Origin: Aquilaria yunnanensis
Lineage: Eukaryota; Streptophyta; Magnoliopsida; Malvales; Thymelaeaceae
Direction of reading: 5' to 3'
Assembly (NCBI GenBank): GCA_039654915.1
Contig: CM077594.1
Coordinates: 101,694,893 to 101,758,892 of the forward strand
Length of the DNA stretch: 64,000 nt
Shown one piece after another: positions 33,085 through 52,310 of the stretch (position 1 is the stretch's first letter; each line of letters opens with the position of its first letter). The notes under the pieces are model-generated. The model was not told the origin of the DNA. It saw nothing but the letters and a program-made list of their open reading frames with translations, and ran no database searches. The position numbers and the translations under genes were made by a program.

Positions 33085-34735
33085 TTTTTACTATGGATAT
33101 AATGCACATATGTTTAATTAGACATAGTACTGATTTTACAATATTACTCCCCATCCAAATTTTCATTTTATTTCATTTTTCTCTTGTGCGCTAATTCCCC
33201 TATCATTCAGCTTCAACGAGTTTCTTGTTACAGCTCCGTTGCCGGGATTCCATCCAGGGCTCATTTTGTAGTTGTTGTTCTCAAAGGCGCATAGGTGAAG
33301 CCAGGAGCAGCAACAGGAGGAGGTGATTCAAGTGTGATGACGACAAAACAACGAGATTAGAGGTTAGGCGGCATGATGAATCTGAGGCGAGATCTAGCGT
33401 GATGACAACGAAATGATGAGATCTTAGGCAAAGAGGCACATTGATAACGAGGCGAACGGTGCGGTAGGGCAATGCAGATTCAGGAGCTGCGGGCATCGAT
33501 TGGAGAAGGAGAAAAAGGAAGTGCCATGACAAAGGCAGATCTAGGAGCGGGAGATGAAATGGCTGCTGCAAGCAACAAGCGGAAACCGAAGGAGGAGAAA
33601 GAGGAAACGATGAGAAATCTCTAGGAAACAGTGAGAAATTACTAAATAAGAAATGACAATAAATCACCGGTGCAAGCTACTAGGAAATTACAAGCACAAT
33701 TATTTACTTTTACATCTTCATTTACACTTTTTTATTTTTGTTAAGACATATTTACAAATTCATTCAGACACTTTGTCTTATTCTTTTGGACATTTTTAAA
33801 TTTGAAAATAACAAATTATTTACACATTGTTATAATTATTTTTATATATAGCATCAAACACTTTTATATATTTATTTAAAAAATTTTATTTATTATTTCA
33901 GACACTTTTATTTTTAAGATAATAATTACAAATTAGTTTAGACACTTTTAACTATTGTTATAGACATTTTAACATATTTATTCAAACACTTTTACATATT
34001 ATTTTATTTATTGCTTCAGACACTTTTATTTTAAGATAATAAATTATTTACATATTATTTTAGACATTTTTAACTACTGTTATAGATGCTTTAACATATT
34101 TATTCAAACACTTTTGCATATTATTTTTGAAAAGAACAAATGATTTTTATATTATGTGAAGACAATAAATTATCTGCATATTATTTTAAATATTTATACA
34201 TACTTATTCAAACACATTTCAATATCCAAGCAGATACTTTCTTATTGTTTTGGACACTTCTTATTTTCTGATAATAATAAATTGTTTGTAAATTACTTTA
34301 GACACGTTCAAATGCTGTATTAAAAATTTTTACATATTATTTTTAGACACATTTGCTCATTATTTCAAACCCTTTTACATAACATTTTTTGCAGAGAACA
34401 AATAGTTTGCATATTATTGAAAAATAAATAAATAATCTGCATATTATTTCATGCATTTATATATATTTTTTCACACATTTTTTTCAATTTCTTTAGACAT
34501 TTTGTATATTTGCCTTTGACATTTATACAAATATGAGTAATGACGGAAGATCTGATAATGGTAGTGGCTATGGCAGCAGCGAGATTAAGGGTAGAATTTC
34601 TGAAGGGGGGAGAGAGTTTTGGTAAGGCATAATTTTGTTAATTTCTTTTGATGAAAGTTGCTTCTATATAAATAGTTAAATGTGAGTTAGTATGTCTAAT
34701 TAGATATAGATGTATTGTATAATAGCTAGTATTTT
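33085..34735. mobile_element. Putative TIR element with captured GC-rich segment and tandem array
   Basis: The left flank (about 33092-33140) contains TTTAATTAGACATAGTACT. The right flank (about 34676-34730), read in reverse, contains ATCTAATTAGACATACTAACT, and the match extends about 50-60 bp with mismatches. This pair frames a GC-richer block (33180-33690, possibly captured genic DNA) and an AT-rich tandem array. Exact ends and target duplication could not be fixed. The 128-aa frame on the minus strand at 33281-33667 lies in the GC-richer block and is not recognisable. Confidence 0.4.
33730..34510. repeat. Degenerate tandem array of about 118-bp units
   Basis: Units contain GACACTTTTATTTTAAGATAATAAA, then TTTAGACACTTTTAACTA, TATAGACATTTTAACATATT and TATTCAAACACTTTTACA (spacing varies). 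The marker GACACTTTTAT starts at 33901 and 34019 (118 bp apart). A related GACACTTCTTATT follows near 34253, two periods later. Copies are strongly diverged. Confidence 0.65.
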
Positions 34736-34881
34736 ATGTATACAACATCAATGTTGATGCCACTTTGGACAAGACATTACCTAAAAGCCTTTACTATCAT
34801 TTGGAAATTGAAGGGAGCTCACAAGTTTTATTAGTAAACAGTTGAATTAGATTTGAGATTCCTTAATTTTAATTTTCTAAA

Positions 34882-36237
34882 GGGAAAATGTGTAAATTTA
34901 CCATTGAACTATTGGCAATGGAGTGATTTTACTATCAAACTTTTCGTCTCAAATTTACTATCCATTTTTTTTTTGTTAGAGCAAATTTACCATTGTCTGT
35001 AAAAAAAAAAAAAAAATTCATTGTGGCTAACGGAAAGTGTGATGTGCAATGACAATGCTGAGTTGGAAGAGTGCATGGCAAAGAGGTTCTTTTTTTCCTC
35101 AAATTTATCATTCATGTTTTCTGTTGGAGCAATTTAAACACTAAAATATTACTTTAGAGAAATTTTACTATTGAAGTATTACTTTTGAGCAATTTTATGC
35201 ACCGACCTTCCTTGTCGGCATCATTTCCTTTTGAGCATTTCTTGATGAAAGTAGTTTCAGGTTTCTCTTGCTTAATACCCAATTCATTTTAACTTAAGTC
35301 AATTAGCTTTAAAATGACTTATTTTTATTCTTATATTTTTTTTACTCAAAAATAATTTTAATTAAAAGCCAATATTATGTAGCTACAATAATCCATTGAA
35401 AATACAATTTTTTGTAAATCTTACTAAATTTTTATGAATTTTTCTAGTTTAAGGCATTGAAAAAGAAAAATTCATAAAAATTTAATAACATCATAAAAAT
35501 TAACTTTCAAATGTATTATTGCATCTACATAATATTGGCTTGTAAATGAAATTGACTTCAAGTAAAAAAGAAGTAAAAGTAAAAATAAGTCCATTAACTT
35601 AAATTAAAATGAATTGGGTATAAATCAGCCATAATCGACATGAACGTTGAGATGTTGATAATAATATGTACGAGCTATTGACCTTTCAGTTGGGCAATGT
35701 TTATACTTTCAACATCTAAAAAAAAAGGGCTTTCAAATTGGATGATTAACTTGAAATGGGTGGGTATTGCTTTCTTTCTAATATGAATTTCTGCAAATTT
35801 CTTGTGAACTCAACTCCGGTTATGAATTTTCTCTTAATTCATCAAAATATGATGTCAATTTGAACTTCATAGGACACCTAAATCTTAATTTCCAACTCAT
35901 TGTTCCCAAACCCTTGATTTCTAAATTTACTCCCAACATAAAATGTCGGTGACAAATTTGCATGCGACAAAAAAAAAAATGACAAAATTGCTCTGTGGTT
36001 GAAATGATAGTGGTAAATTTGCTCTTTTTTCAATTTTTTTGCCACATCACTCTTCAAAAGTCAGCATTGTCTTTACTACATCACATGTTCCATTAGCCAC
36101 CATGGCCTTTTTTGGCAGATAATGGTAAATATGCTCCAATGGAAAAGAAGAATGGTGAACTTGAGACAAAAAAAAAAGTTTGATGGCAAAATCACTCTAT
36201 GACCAATAGTTCAATGATAAATTTACACAGTTTCCCT
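34882..36237. mobile_element. Mutator-like element with long TIRs and perfect 9-bp TSD
   Basis: The left end GGGAAAATGTGTAAATTTAC matches the right end in reverse (GGGAAACTGTGTAAATTTA). The inverted match continues over roughly 200-300 bp with words such as CATTGAACTATTGG, AGTGATTTT and ATCAAACTTTT. It is flanked by TTTTCTAAA at 34873-34881 and again at 36238-36246, a perfect 9-bp direct repeat. Long TIRs plus a 9-bp target duplication define Mutator-like elements. No transposase is encoded, so it is non-autonomous. Confidence 0.85.
35276..35620. mobile_element. Hairpin MITE nested in the Mutator-like element
   Basis: It begins TACCCAATTCATTTTAA and ends with the inverse TTAAAATGAATTGGGTA. 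The two arms are complementary over most of the 345 bp, for example AGCCAATATTATGTAG against CTACATAATATTGGC. TAA flanks both sides (35273-35275 and 35621-35623), which fits a Tourist/Harbinger-type 3-bp duplication. It is non-coding and could fold as one long hairpin if transcribed. Confidence 0.75.
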
Positions 36238-36820
36238 TTTTCTAAACTACACAAGGATAAGTAATAACCTTTTTTATATATTTTTTTAGCCTTGATGATT
36301 TTATTAGATTATTCTTTTACATGCATCTTTCTTTTTCTTTCACTAGGAGATAAGCTAATGAGGCGCTCATGCCATGGCTAAGAAAGATCTTCTATTTTGG
36401 GTAGATTGCTGCGGGGAACTCATTGCCCAGATAAGATTGGCTATCTTTTACACCAAAAATATCATTCTTGAATTAATTGAAGCAGAAAAAATAGGGTCCC
36501 AAGTAAGTTAGAGGAAATATAAAAGAACAAAAAAAAATTCTAAGTAGTACTCCATTAGTTCAAGTTGGTTGAAACATTATAGTCTTGTACCAAGTTTAAG
36601 AAAGAGAACAAACTTGTATATTATTTTACATTTACCTTTTAATTTTTATACATAAATTAAAAAATTAAAGTAAATATTAAAATAAATAGAAAAAATAATT
36701 CATTAAATACAAAATTTTTACAAAGATTTGAAATGACTGAATTAAAATTTGTTTCCAACAATTAGAGACAGAGCAGTGTATCTTTACACACTATCAATAA
36801 ATTTGGTTTTTTTCCCCAAA

Positions 36821-37980
36821 GGCCTTAAGGCACTTTTGGTCTCTGAACTTGTGTGACTTGGACACTTTATCTCCTAAATTATGACTTAGTACAACTCACC
36901 CCATAAACTTGTAAAAATGAGACATTTTATTCCTTACGTGTCACATGCTCAGCATGTGATACTTAAAAGTAAACAACATTTATCGTCGTAACTGTACTTT
37001 CTAACTATACTCAAAATTTCTTTTAGGCATTTCATCGAGCATGTGGCGTGCATCACCCAAACAATCACACTTGCAGTAGGAATGATAAGTCTCATCCTGA
37101 TTCTTGATGAGTCTGATGTTGTGTAAAAGGAAGTCTGTCTCTTTGGATTCATTTGATCTTGCACCTCCACTTTAGGGTTTGGACGATTCCTATGATCTTG
37201 ATTTCGATAGAAGCTATATAGAGAATGAGGTCGCTAATGGTAAATCAGATTCACAAAATTACATGATATGAGATGAGCCAAGTCAGTCATTGGTTTTTGC
37301 CTCTAAGCCCTAGTAAGATGAAGAAAATATCATTTAGTCGAAGGTTTTTCACATTAAAACGGAGCCAAAACCAATTAGCAGGACTCCATAATTGAAAAAC
37401 TACATGAAAATAGTTCGATTAATGATGTCTTTTTCCAAAGCAAAGATCATTTTTAAATTGAGAAGACAGTAAGGTATGATTCTTAAATTGTCAGGAGAGC
37501 ATTATGAGTACTGCACCTAATTGTTTGTTGGATGTGAAAATTTAAGCATAGAAATCCCTAGATTTTAAGGAATTTGAAAATGACGCTGTCCATTAAAGGT
37601 AAGTTCTCTTGCAAGAGTTCAACTCTTGGTTATGGATTTATATGTAGTGAAAAAACTAAAAAATTGATGCATCCCAACTCAAATAAAATGAATTTGTGTG
37701 AAGCAACTGAAGGCATGCTCAAGAACACACAAGAATCTTACAAATGCCCTCCTTCTTTTAGTAGGAAGTGCTGAAATTTTTGCTCTTATCTTGCATCTTG
37801 AATAACAAAGATGAAATGGCGTAAGGCTTTTTTATTGCATGTGGCCATCATGTGTGGTCAAAGGGCTTGACTGCTCCCCTTTGAGAAGTGGAGGGGCTGA
37901 GTTAGACCGAGTTAAAATGCAGGAGGCAAAGTGTCCTGGTTGCCTGAGTTCAATGGGCAAAAGTGACTTTAGTTTGGGCC
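36821..37980. mobile_element. TIR element with perfect 10-bp TSD in the MAP kinase promoter
   Basis: The direct repeat TTTCCCCAAA occurs at 36811-36820 and 37981-37990. Between the copies, the left end GGCCTTAAGGCACTTTTGGT matches the reversed right end GGCCCAAACTAAAGTCACTTTTG. The inverted similarity runs on for about 85 bp (GACACTTTATCTCC against GACACTTTGCCTCC). A 9-10 bp duplication fits a Mutator-like element. The interior has broken frames and no recognisable transposase. It ends 281 bp before the MAP kinase start codon. Confidence 0.8.
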
Positions 37981-38098
37981 TTTCCCCAAAAAGGGCAAAA
38001 AGAAAGAAAAAAAAGTTGTATGCACGAAAACTGAGGACAGAAAGGAAGGGACCCAACAAGAGCAGCAGAGTTCGTCTGGTCTGGCGAGAGAAGGAGAG

Positions 38099-38109
38099 AT
38101 AAATAGAGG
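38099..38109 (+). promoter_or_regulatory. Likely TATA box of the MAP kinase gene
   Basis: ATAAATAGAGG lies 163 bp before the start codon, in GA-rich DNA, followed by a leader that becomes C-rich. The spacing would give a 5' leader of about 130 bases. Assignment is by position and motif only. Confidence 0.5.
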
Positions 38110-38261
38110 CCAGAGCGAGAACCAGAGCGTAACGGAATAAAAAAGCAGATAACCAGACCGAACAAATTAGCTTTCAGATCCATTTGACCAATAACAGAAC
38201 ACAACACTCGCTCCTCCACCAGTACTCACCTTGGCTGTCCCACCCGATTCGCCCACACCCA

Positions 38262-45471
<7,210 letters not shown>

Positions 45472-46369
45472 TGAGCAATGTGATGTTCTTTCCGGAGTAG
45501 TCCTCACTTTGAATCTGTGTGCTTTCGTTTTCTGTTTTTTTTATTCCATCGGATACCCAATGGGCCTAGTTGAGCTACACAACCGGAGATAGTCATTTCC
45601 CCTCATCTCACCCCTTTTTGGTGAAATCGGGATCCAGTGGCAGAACCTTGGTTTCTAGACCAAAGGTTTTTTACCAGCTAAGCTAATTGCAACTTAGATA
45701 TCTTTGTTTTATGGTTTAGCAATTGATTTCTGTGTATATATGGTTCCACCCATAACTGGATGGCTCTCGACTTTGAACCTTTGCATTTCTGCTGGAGCCA
45801 GAACGATTTGTAATGCTGTTTGTATCGGATTGGAACTTGTTCGAGAATTGAGCCGCCTTCGTATTGTCATGTGTCTCGATGTGCCCAATTCTTACGTGAA
45901 TGATACCGTATGATTGCGCAGTAGTTTTAAGTTCATGGTAGGGACAAGAAAGAAGCAACTCGTTAAAATTCTAGTAAGATGAACACGAAAATCTTGTAAA
46001 ATTGAAAGGAGTACTGAAACAAGATCATGTCAGCTACACCTTCAATGTTCAGAGAAATTTCCATCGAAAAAAGAACAAATTAAGACCAAGCGCATTAAAA
46101 ATTTTGAGAGATAGAGGAACATTATTTTGAGTCGAATAGGGATCTAAGCCCGTTCAAGTCATACAATCACACGCATTGATCAGACTAATTCATTTTACAG
46201 GGAACGGAAGTTAAACTGCGATTAACAAAACAGCAGACGAAGGCAAATTGAAGGAGAATTTGAAGACCAGCTAAAGATCCTTACAAGCTAATCAATAATT
46301 CAACAAATACAGATGATCATGTCCGCCTGAGAACCTGTATGAATACAAGAACATAAATAACTGACGCCA
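45472..46369. other. Convergent 3' region of the MAP kinase and FAM133-like genes
   Basis: The two stop codons face each other 898 bp apart, so both 3' untranslated regions must lie here. No other coding region or element is recognisable. Confidence 0.6.
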
Positions 46370-49300
46370 CTAATTCTTCACGCTCCCAAAAAACTTCGAA
46401 AGTGGTACTGGACCACCGGCTTCTTCATCATCACTGCCTGAACTCTTTCTCCGTGAGTGCTTTTTCTTCTTCCCTTTGGACCTGGATCTCGATCTTTTTG
46501 ATTCTCTCCCTTCATCTTCACTGCTTGAAGAGTCTGAGGATGAACTGGTGGAACTAGAGTCAGAAGACCTCCGCTTTGAGTGCTGCATGAGTCATGGAGG
46601 TGAAGGTTCAACTAAATGCATTCCAGGAGCACAGGACCAGAGAGTAACGAAACAATAAGTAAAGAGAAGACTAATAACACCCAAAATAAAATTAATCCAT
46701 ATCCATTACTAAAATCCTTTGCCCACCCTGCATGACATCATCTTTATTTATAACCATCAGATTCATCAAAAGAACACCTCCCACCAATGCGAGCACATGC
46801 TTGCTTAAGGGAGCAGATAAAAATAAATGAAAGTGTAGTTTGAGAACTTCCATCTGCGACTTATTCTAAAGATATGAATAAACTAGCACTGTGACTAATC
46901 AGCTCTATAAGCGCGCAAACAGACTGCCCAAATTGTAAGACAATAGAATTAGTAAGCAAAATTACAAACCTTTCTTTTTCTGCTGCTACGTTTCTTTGCA
47001 TCTTTATCCTTCCTGTCTGACAAAAAAAGAAAACGCTTTTTTGAGAACAACCGATGACAATTTTCTTGCAGGAAGGGCAAATTTAATAGCCATCTTATAT
47101 TTCTTGGACCATACCCTTTTTGTTGTTAGACTTGCTGTGAGAATAGTTCCTACCCTGAGCAAGCTTGAGTGCCCGTTCAGCATCTAATTGAGCCCTATAT
47201 TCTCGCATTAGTCTATCAGCATCTGCCTCCAGTTCCCCCTTTTTCAGTGCATCTTCCTATTATTACAAAGGCAAAGATTGAATGACATGTCTATTTCACT
47301 ACAAAAAAAGAAAAAAAAGCAACATGATAACTCACTCAAATAATTTTATTCCAAAACATAATCTGCACATAGCTGGGTTGCTGATGTACCATGTCAGTGA
47401 GCGGAGAACATGGATTTCAGTGTTATGCTTTAATAGATGCCTAAAAGGGTAACAACTAAAACTTTGGCCTAGGGTTAGGACTTGTGGTTGTTACCAAGAG
47501 GTCCAAGGTTCAATCCCCCACTTCTTCCTTGGCCTTCTCCTCATGTACCAAAAAAAGATGCCTGAAAGGGTGCAAGCTATCAGCCCTTGTATCAAATTAA
47601 AGCGTGTTCATATTAAGTAGTATCACTTTTTTCCAGTGGATTTGCTTTCTTAGTGTTTTTTGATCTTGTTTTTCTTTCATACTCATGCTGAGAATTGTCA
47701 TCGCTATCACACAATAATCATCAATCAACTAAACCATAGTTTCAAGTAGCTGATATCACATACTACTCAGTTGGAGGCAAGTTTCTCCATAAGCTCTAAA
47801 AGAGCAAGGTCCCTTAAGTTTTGGTCTACCTTTGGCTGTTTTCAACACCTCCTACTGGTAGCCGATCATTCTTACACACTAGCAAATCTACTGGTCTACA
47901 TTTGATATAAAACATCTAGACCTAAATCCATTTTGGTCCCCTGAACTTTGCTGACTCAAGACACTTCGCCCCCTGAAACTTGACTCAGGCCAACTCATCT
48001 CTTGAACTATGAAAACTAAGACAAATTTGCCCCTTTGGCCATTTGACTATGTAACGAGCCATTATGAACCCCAAGTCTGTTAGCCAATAAAGAGTTGCAA
48101 TGGTGCAATTTTTCATATTATGATTTTTTTCACCTATATGTAACAAACAGAGAATCATAAGGACTTGTGCTGCCATTAAATATCTTCCCCATTCCCAGAA
48201 GAACACGATGAAAGCCCTTGACATTCTCTATCTCCACCACCGCAAAAATACAGCAGCTACCCATCCTACACATGAAACCTCTATTTTCTTTTTTCCTTTC
48301 CAAGTGAGCGGAGGCTTGATTACGTAATCAAAGGGGTCTCTTGTTCTGGTCAACCATCAACAACCTTCTCATTAGTCTCCACCAAAACTTCCAGCCGGAA
48401 AACTGCCATTTCACTGACAACAGCGTCCACTTGGATTACCCATGAGGAATGCTAATTGCTACTGGCCAATCCCCAAGTGAATTCCACCAATTAATATGGA
48501 CTCATCACCGTGATGCTCTGAAGTTCAAGAAAACCACCAAATTTGGCAACTTTGCCTCAAATCATTGAGGCAATCAGACCCTTTTTCCAAATTGAATCCA
48601 ATTTCGCTCATCTCACAGAAACAGACTTGGATGTGAGACTCCAGCGTACCAAGTTTCAAGTCTGAATTGAACTCTGGGTCATCCGATGCTATAGTGTTGT
48701 AGCACCTTCAAAGCCTCCTGGAGCTGAAATTGGTTTATGTTTTTTGGGCTGTTTTCATCACAGTTGGCATGGTATTCAAGATGCAGTTGAGAATTCGGGA
48801 ATCAAAGGAAGGCTAGCGAATTTCTGATTTCTAGAGAGCTGTGTTAATGTTGACAACCAAACTACCAGTCAAAATCCAGACACAGCCATGATTTTGTTAG
48901 CTTAGAGCAATTCTGTTTCAGAAAGAGAGAGGTGGATAGAAGAGTTGGGGACAGGGGTTTGGGTAGTCAACGCTAAAGCTTAGGGTGTACAAAAGAGGAC
49001 TTAAAAATTCAGGTGGCCAGTCACTCATTTTTCACCTTTTTATGCATTATGCAATGGACTGTCATGGGGGCATGTGACTGAGTCAGTGAGTGAAAGGGGC
49101 AAAGTGCCCCATTTGTAGTAGTTTGAAGGCCGAGTTGATCCCTGCCCATGTTCATGGACTAAGTTGACCGAGTTAACAAAGTTCGAGGGACCAAAATGGA
49201 TTTAGGAGAACCAATTAATATGACCTTTCCTAATTTTTCCTCAACTGGGACTACTTTTCAATTTATCCCTCATTATTTCTAATTTGATAATTTAGTGCAT

Positions 49301-51320
49301 GCTCACTCATCAGAGGCAACAACTAGTTATAATTAAATGATCAATTGATCATGCACAATGAGGCACTATCAGACTGTCCGTTAAGCCTTAAACAACACTA
49401 AAGTGGGAAAAGGTAACAGAAAAAAAATGGTCCTTTTTCCTCTAGGCAACAAAAAAAAGTACCCTATCCCTCTCTGCAATATAAATTAGCTTCAATGAAG
49501 AGAAAGTAAGATGGCATAACTAATTAATTTCTCCAAATGCAATGGCACTGGAACTGCAAACAAAATAAGATCAGGGAGCATCTTAAGCAAGATTTTTTTC
49601 AAAATTGGCACAAGTGTGAAGTACAATTTCTAAAACTTTTTCAGCAAAAAGGGGGAAATGTTCTAAAAGTTCAACTTTTGGCTTGATTTTAGTGCAACTG
49701 CAGGTATTGGGGCAGTAAGACCCTAGCAAGTTACATGTAAGCAGAAAAGAAAATCCCAGTCAAATTAGAGAGTAGTTAACCAAATTCCTCCTTATCCTTT
49801 AATCAACATTAAAGAAATTTACATAGATACAATTGTAATAAAAGCTACAGACAGCTCAGTAGCCAAACTTCCCATGGCACTCTCCATGTTATATGTGCAT
49901 ACTAACACAGGTTCATCTTAAAATCAAGTTCACAAATTTTTTGCAGATATGTGTATACTGCAAACCAGTTAATGATGTATATGTGGGACTTGCACAGATA
50001 AATATTATGGTGCAAATGATATAATTTGGAAAGCTGTAAACAGCAATTAATTGAAAAGAAGGATATTACACATCTGTGCAAATTTACAAAAGATTACCTT
50101 CTGTTTCTGTTTAAACTCTTCCCACGTAATTGTATGAGAAGTTTTAAGGCTGGCCAAACGAGCAGCATGCCACTCTGGTGAATGAAAAGAACCATCCACC
50201 TGTGACTGTCCTCATGAGAATAGTTCTAGGAAAGGAAATGGTAGACTATGACAAAGACAATCCATTTCTTATTACACTTTCTGGCCTATTGCAATAAAAA
50301 CATTGTCTGATGCCTCAGTCAATCATATTATCAGGCATCTTTAGATGATATGAAAAACCAATGTCAAAAAATTTATATCACAAGAATTTCAGATTTTAAT
50401 TTCCTTAATTAAGTTACACAGCATTTTATCAAGATATGGCACAACATACAGCAGTAAAATCACAAAAGCTAACACATAGATTCATTCTATTCATCTTTAG
50501 TTTCGTGAATTATGATCTATGCAATTACTGAATGCTCAGGTTGGAAACAAAAGTTAAGATGCAACAATATAAGCATGCATCTAATAGGGGTGTACAGTGT
50601 ATGAAACATAAATCGACCAGAAGAAAAGTCCAAATTCTTTAATTAGAGCATGGCTGATCAATAAATACAGGCGGGCATATCAATGAGGCAAAAAATGTAA
50701 ATATACTCTCAGTCCTAAACTGGATTCCCTTTGTTTTATTTTCAAAGATATAAAGCTCACTGCACAGCATCATCATATGCAGCATTTCGTTGTTAGTTTC
50801 CCTTCTATCAATTACATGCAAACTCCTATTAGTTGTTAAGAATACCAAGTGTAGCATTCTGTCCAGATTATGTCCACACCGTTTTTTTTCAGAGAAACCA
50901 TCCGCGGAATAGTGGTATATTTCACCAGCATTATCCCAAAATCTAAAGTGTTACATTCAATTCAATCTGTGGACATAATTTTCAAAACCCAACATCAACA
51001 ATCAAAATCTGGATCATCCAGGACCCCCCAAATCGAGGCAATAGCAGTGTTAAATTCAGCTTCCCGACATATATTATCACAACGAACAGAATGATAACCA
51101 CCATATGCAATTAACTGATCAGCCGAAAAGATATATACGTATATAGATTGCAATTATTGGTAATGCTGAAGATAACCTATGGAAAAGAACCAGAAATCGG
51201 AAGGAGGAAGAACTAATATGGAAAAGTACAAACCATGCCATCTTCGATCTCCTCGGGAGCGGCAGAGCTGGCACCAAGCCTCGCTCTCTGCATAGCTTTG
51301 TAGGCTTGGTTTTTGCCCAT
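46370..51320 (-). CDS. FAM133-like Ser/Arg/Lys-rich nuclear protein
   Basis: Five exons on the minus strand: 51320-51234, 50199-50098, 47256-47115, 47016-46970 and 46582-46370. The joined frame is 591 nt, 196 aa. It begins MGKNQAYKAMQRARLGASSA and continues into a conserved VDGSFHSPEWHAARLASLK block and a charged helical stretch (GELEADADRLMREYRAQLDA). The last 90 residues are a basic K/R region (DRKDKDAKKRSSRKRK), a long Ser/Asp/Glu tract and an RS-like segment, ending PLSKFFGSVKN. Plant proteins of this layout are usually annotated as FAM133-like or unknown. The composition suggests a nuclear protein tied to RNA processing, but this is inference from low-complexity sequence. The start was chosen at the only ATG that opens the conserved MGKNQAYKAMQR block. 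Intron 3 is only 98 bp and intron 2 carries a transposon. Confidence 0.85.
47921..49206. mobile_element. Long-TIR transposon in intron 2 of the FAM133-like gene
   Basis: The left end CCTAAATCCATTTTGGTCCC is a perfect 20-bp inverse of the right end, and weaker inverted similarity continues for about 150 bp. The ends share the TTTTGGTCCCTGAACTT-like core with the element in the MAP kinase promoter, so they may be one superfamily. No clear target duplication could be found. The interior holds C- and A-rich sequence with no recognisable protein. Confidence 0.6.
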
Positions 51321-52310
51321 CTCGATAAATTCCCAGAAACTGAAATCCGAATTGGCCGAGGGAAATTGAGCCCAATTCAGAACCCAGAAGAGATTTGAGA
51401 GACAAAAATTTTATTAGGGTATTAGCTATCAACGGTCAAACCCCATCCCAGAGCCGAAGAACGAAAAAACAAGACCAGCAAAATGAACGAGAGAATTAGG
51501 CCTCTTTTTTTAAAAATAAAAAACCTTTCTGTTTTCTCTTCCTCTGCCTGCGGTTTTCTTTGTGCTTCGGCTGGTCTCTGGTTAGTGGTTTAAGTTCAAC
51601 ACTCAGATGGCCACAAACCAAATGTTTCTTATGCCCTTATAGTTATAAATATAAATCAATTAACTACTATATTTCAATTTTCTATCACTTTCATCATCAA
51701 AGTGAAGCTCATCCGCTGGACGGCATCGTTCACCCTTTATCCACTCGACCTTTTCCATTCTCCAGTTTCCACCCACTTGGTTTGCTGATAAAGGTGAGAT
51801 GGCCGAACCGAAGCAGAAGCAGTCTTCAGCTCAGTATTGCAGTGGAGGCGACATGGCCGATTGGCCATCAATGGAGGTCATCGAAATCGAAGGTCAACGG
51901 CGCTGAAAGTTCTCATCTGCACAATTCCCCTTGCATTTCAACGAAGGCTGCTAAGCTTTATCAACTGGTGCACACCATCTGAACTGGGAGAAAGAAAGAG
52001 TACTCTAGAGAAATTGGGGTGACTGTGGGCAAGGACAAGATCGAATTGAATCAAGAAACGAAGGAAGGTCTTGTCCTTGCGCATGGTTCCTCCAATTACA
52101 CTGGAGTTTGACACGTTCAGCCATTCCAGGTTTTTCTGCAAGTCACAAATTACAGATAGATTCACGCAGTATCACTCGTATCCAGGTCTGTCCGCTTTAT
52201 CTGATCAATCGCGCTTTGCCTAAATATTTGTACCCACGGCCCATCCTAACTGACCTTTTCTTGCCTAGCTTGTTTTCCAGGGTGCCTGCTGATGCAGTTT
52301 CATTTCCAGG
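51321..52310. other. Promoter side of the FAM133-like gene and unassigned DNA
   Basis: The first 250 bp should be the FAM133-like promoter and leader. From 51700 to 52310 the DNA is GC-balanced and has several open frames of 60-140 codons in different registers on both strands (for example 51799 onward and 52108-52310). None matches a family I recognise or splices clearly. It may be remnant genic DNA upstream of the duplicated NLR-flanking segment. Confidence 0.4.

Noticed and set aside
33281..33667. 128-aa minus-strand open frame upstream of MPK6
   Set aside because: Low-complexity Leu/Ser-rich translation of a transposon interior with no recognisable domain or splice partners.
37574..37774. 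Possible MuDR-type transposase fragment in the MPK6-promoter element
   Set aside because: A short Cys-containing frame was compared with what I know of MULE transposases; similarity was too weak to claim.
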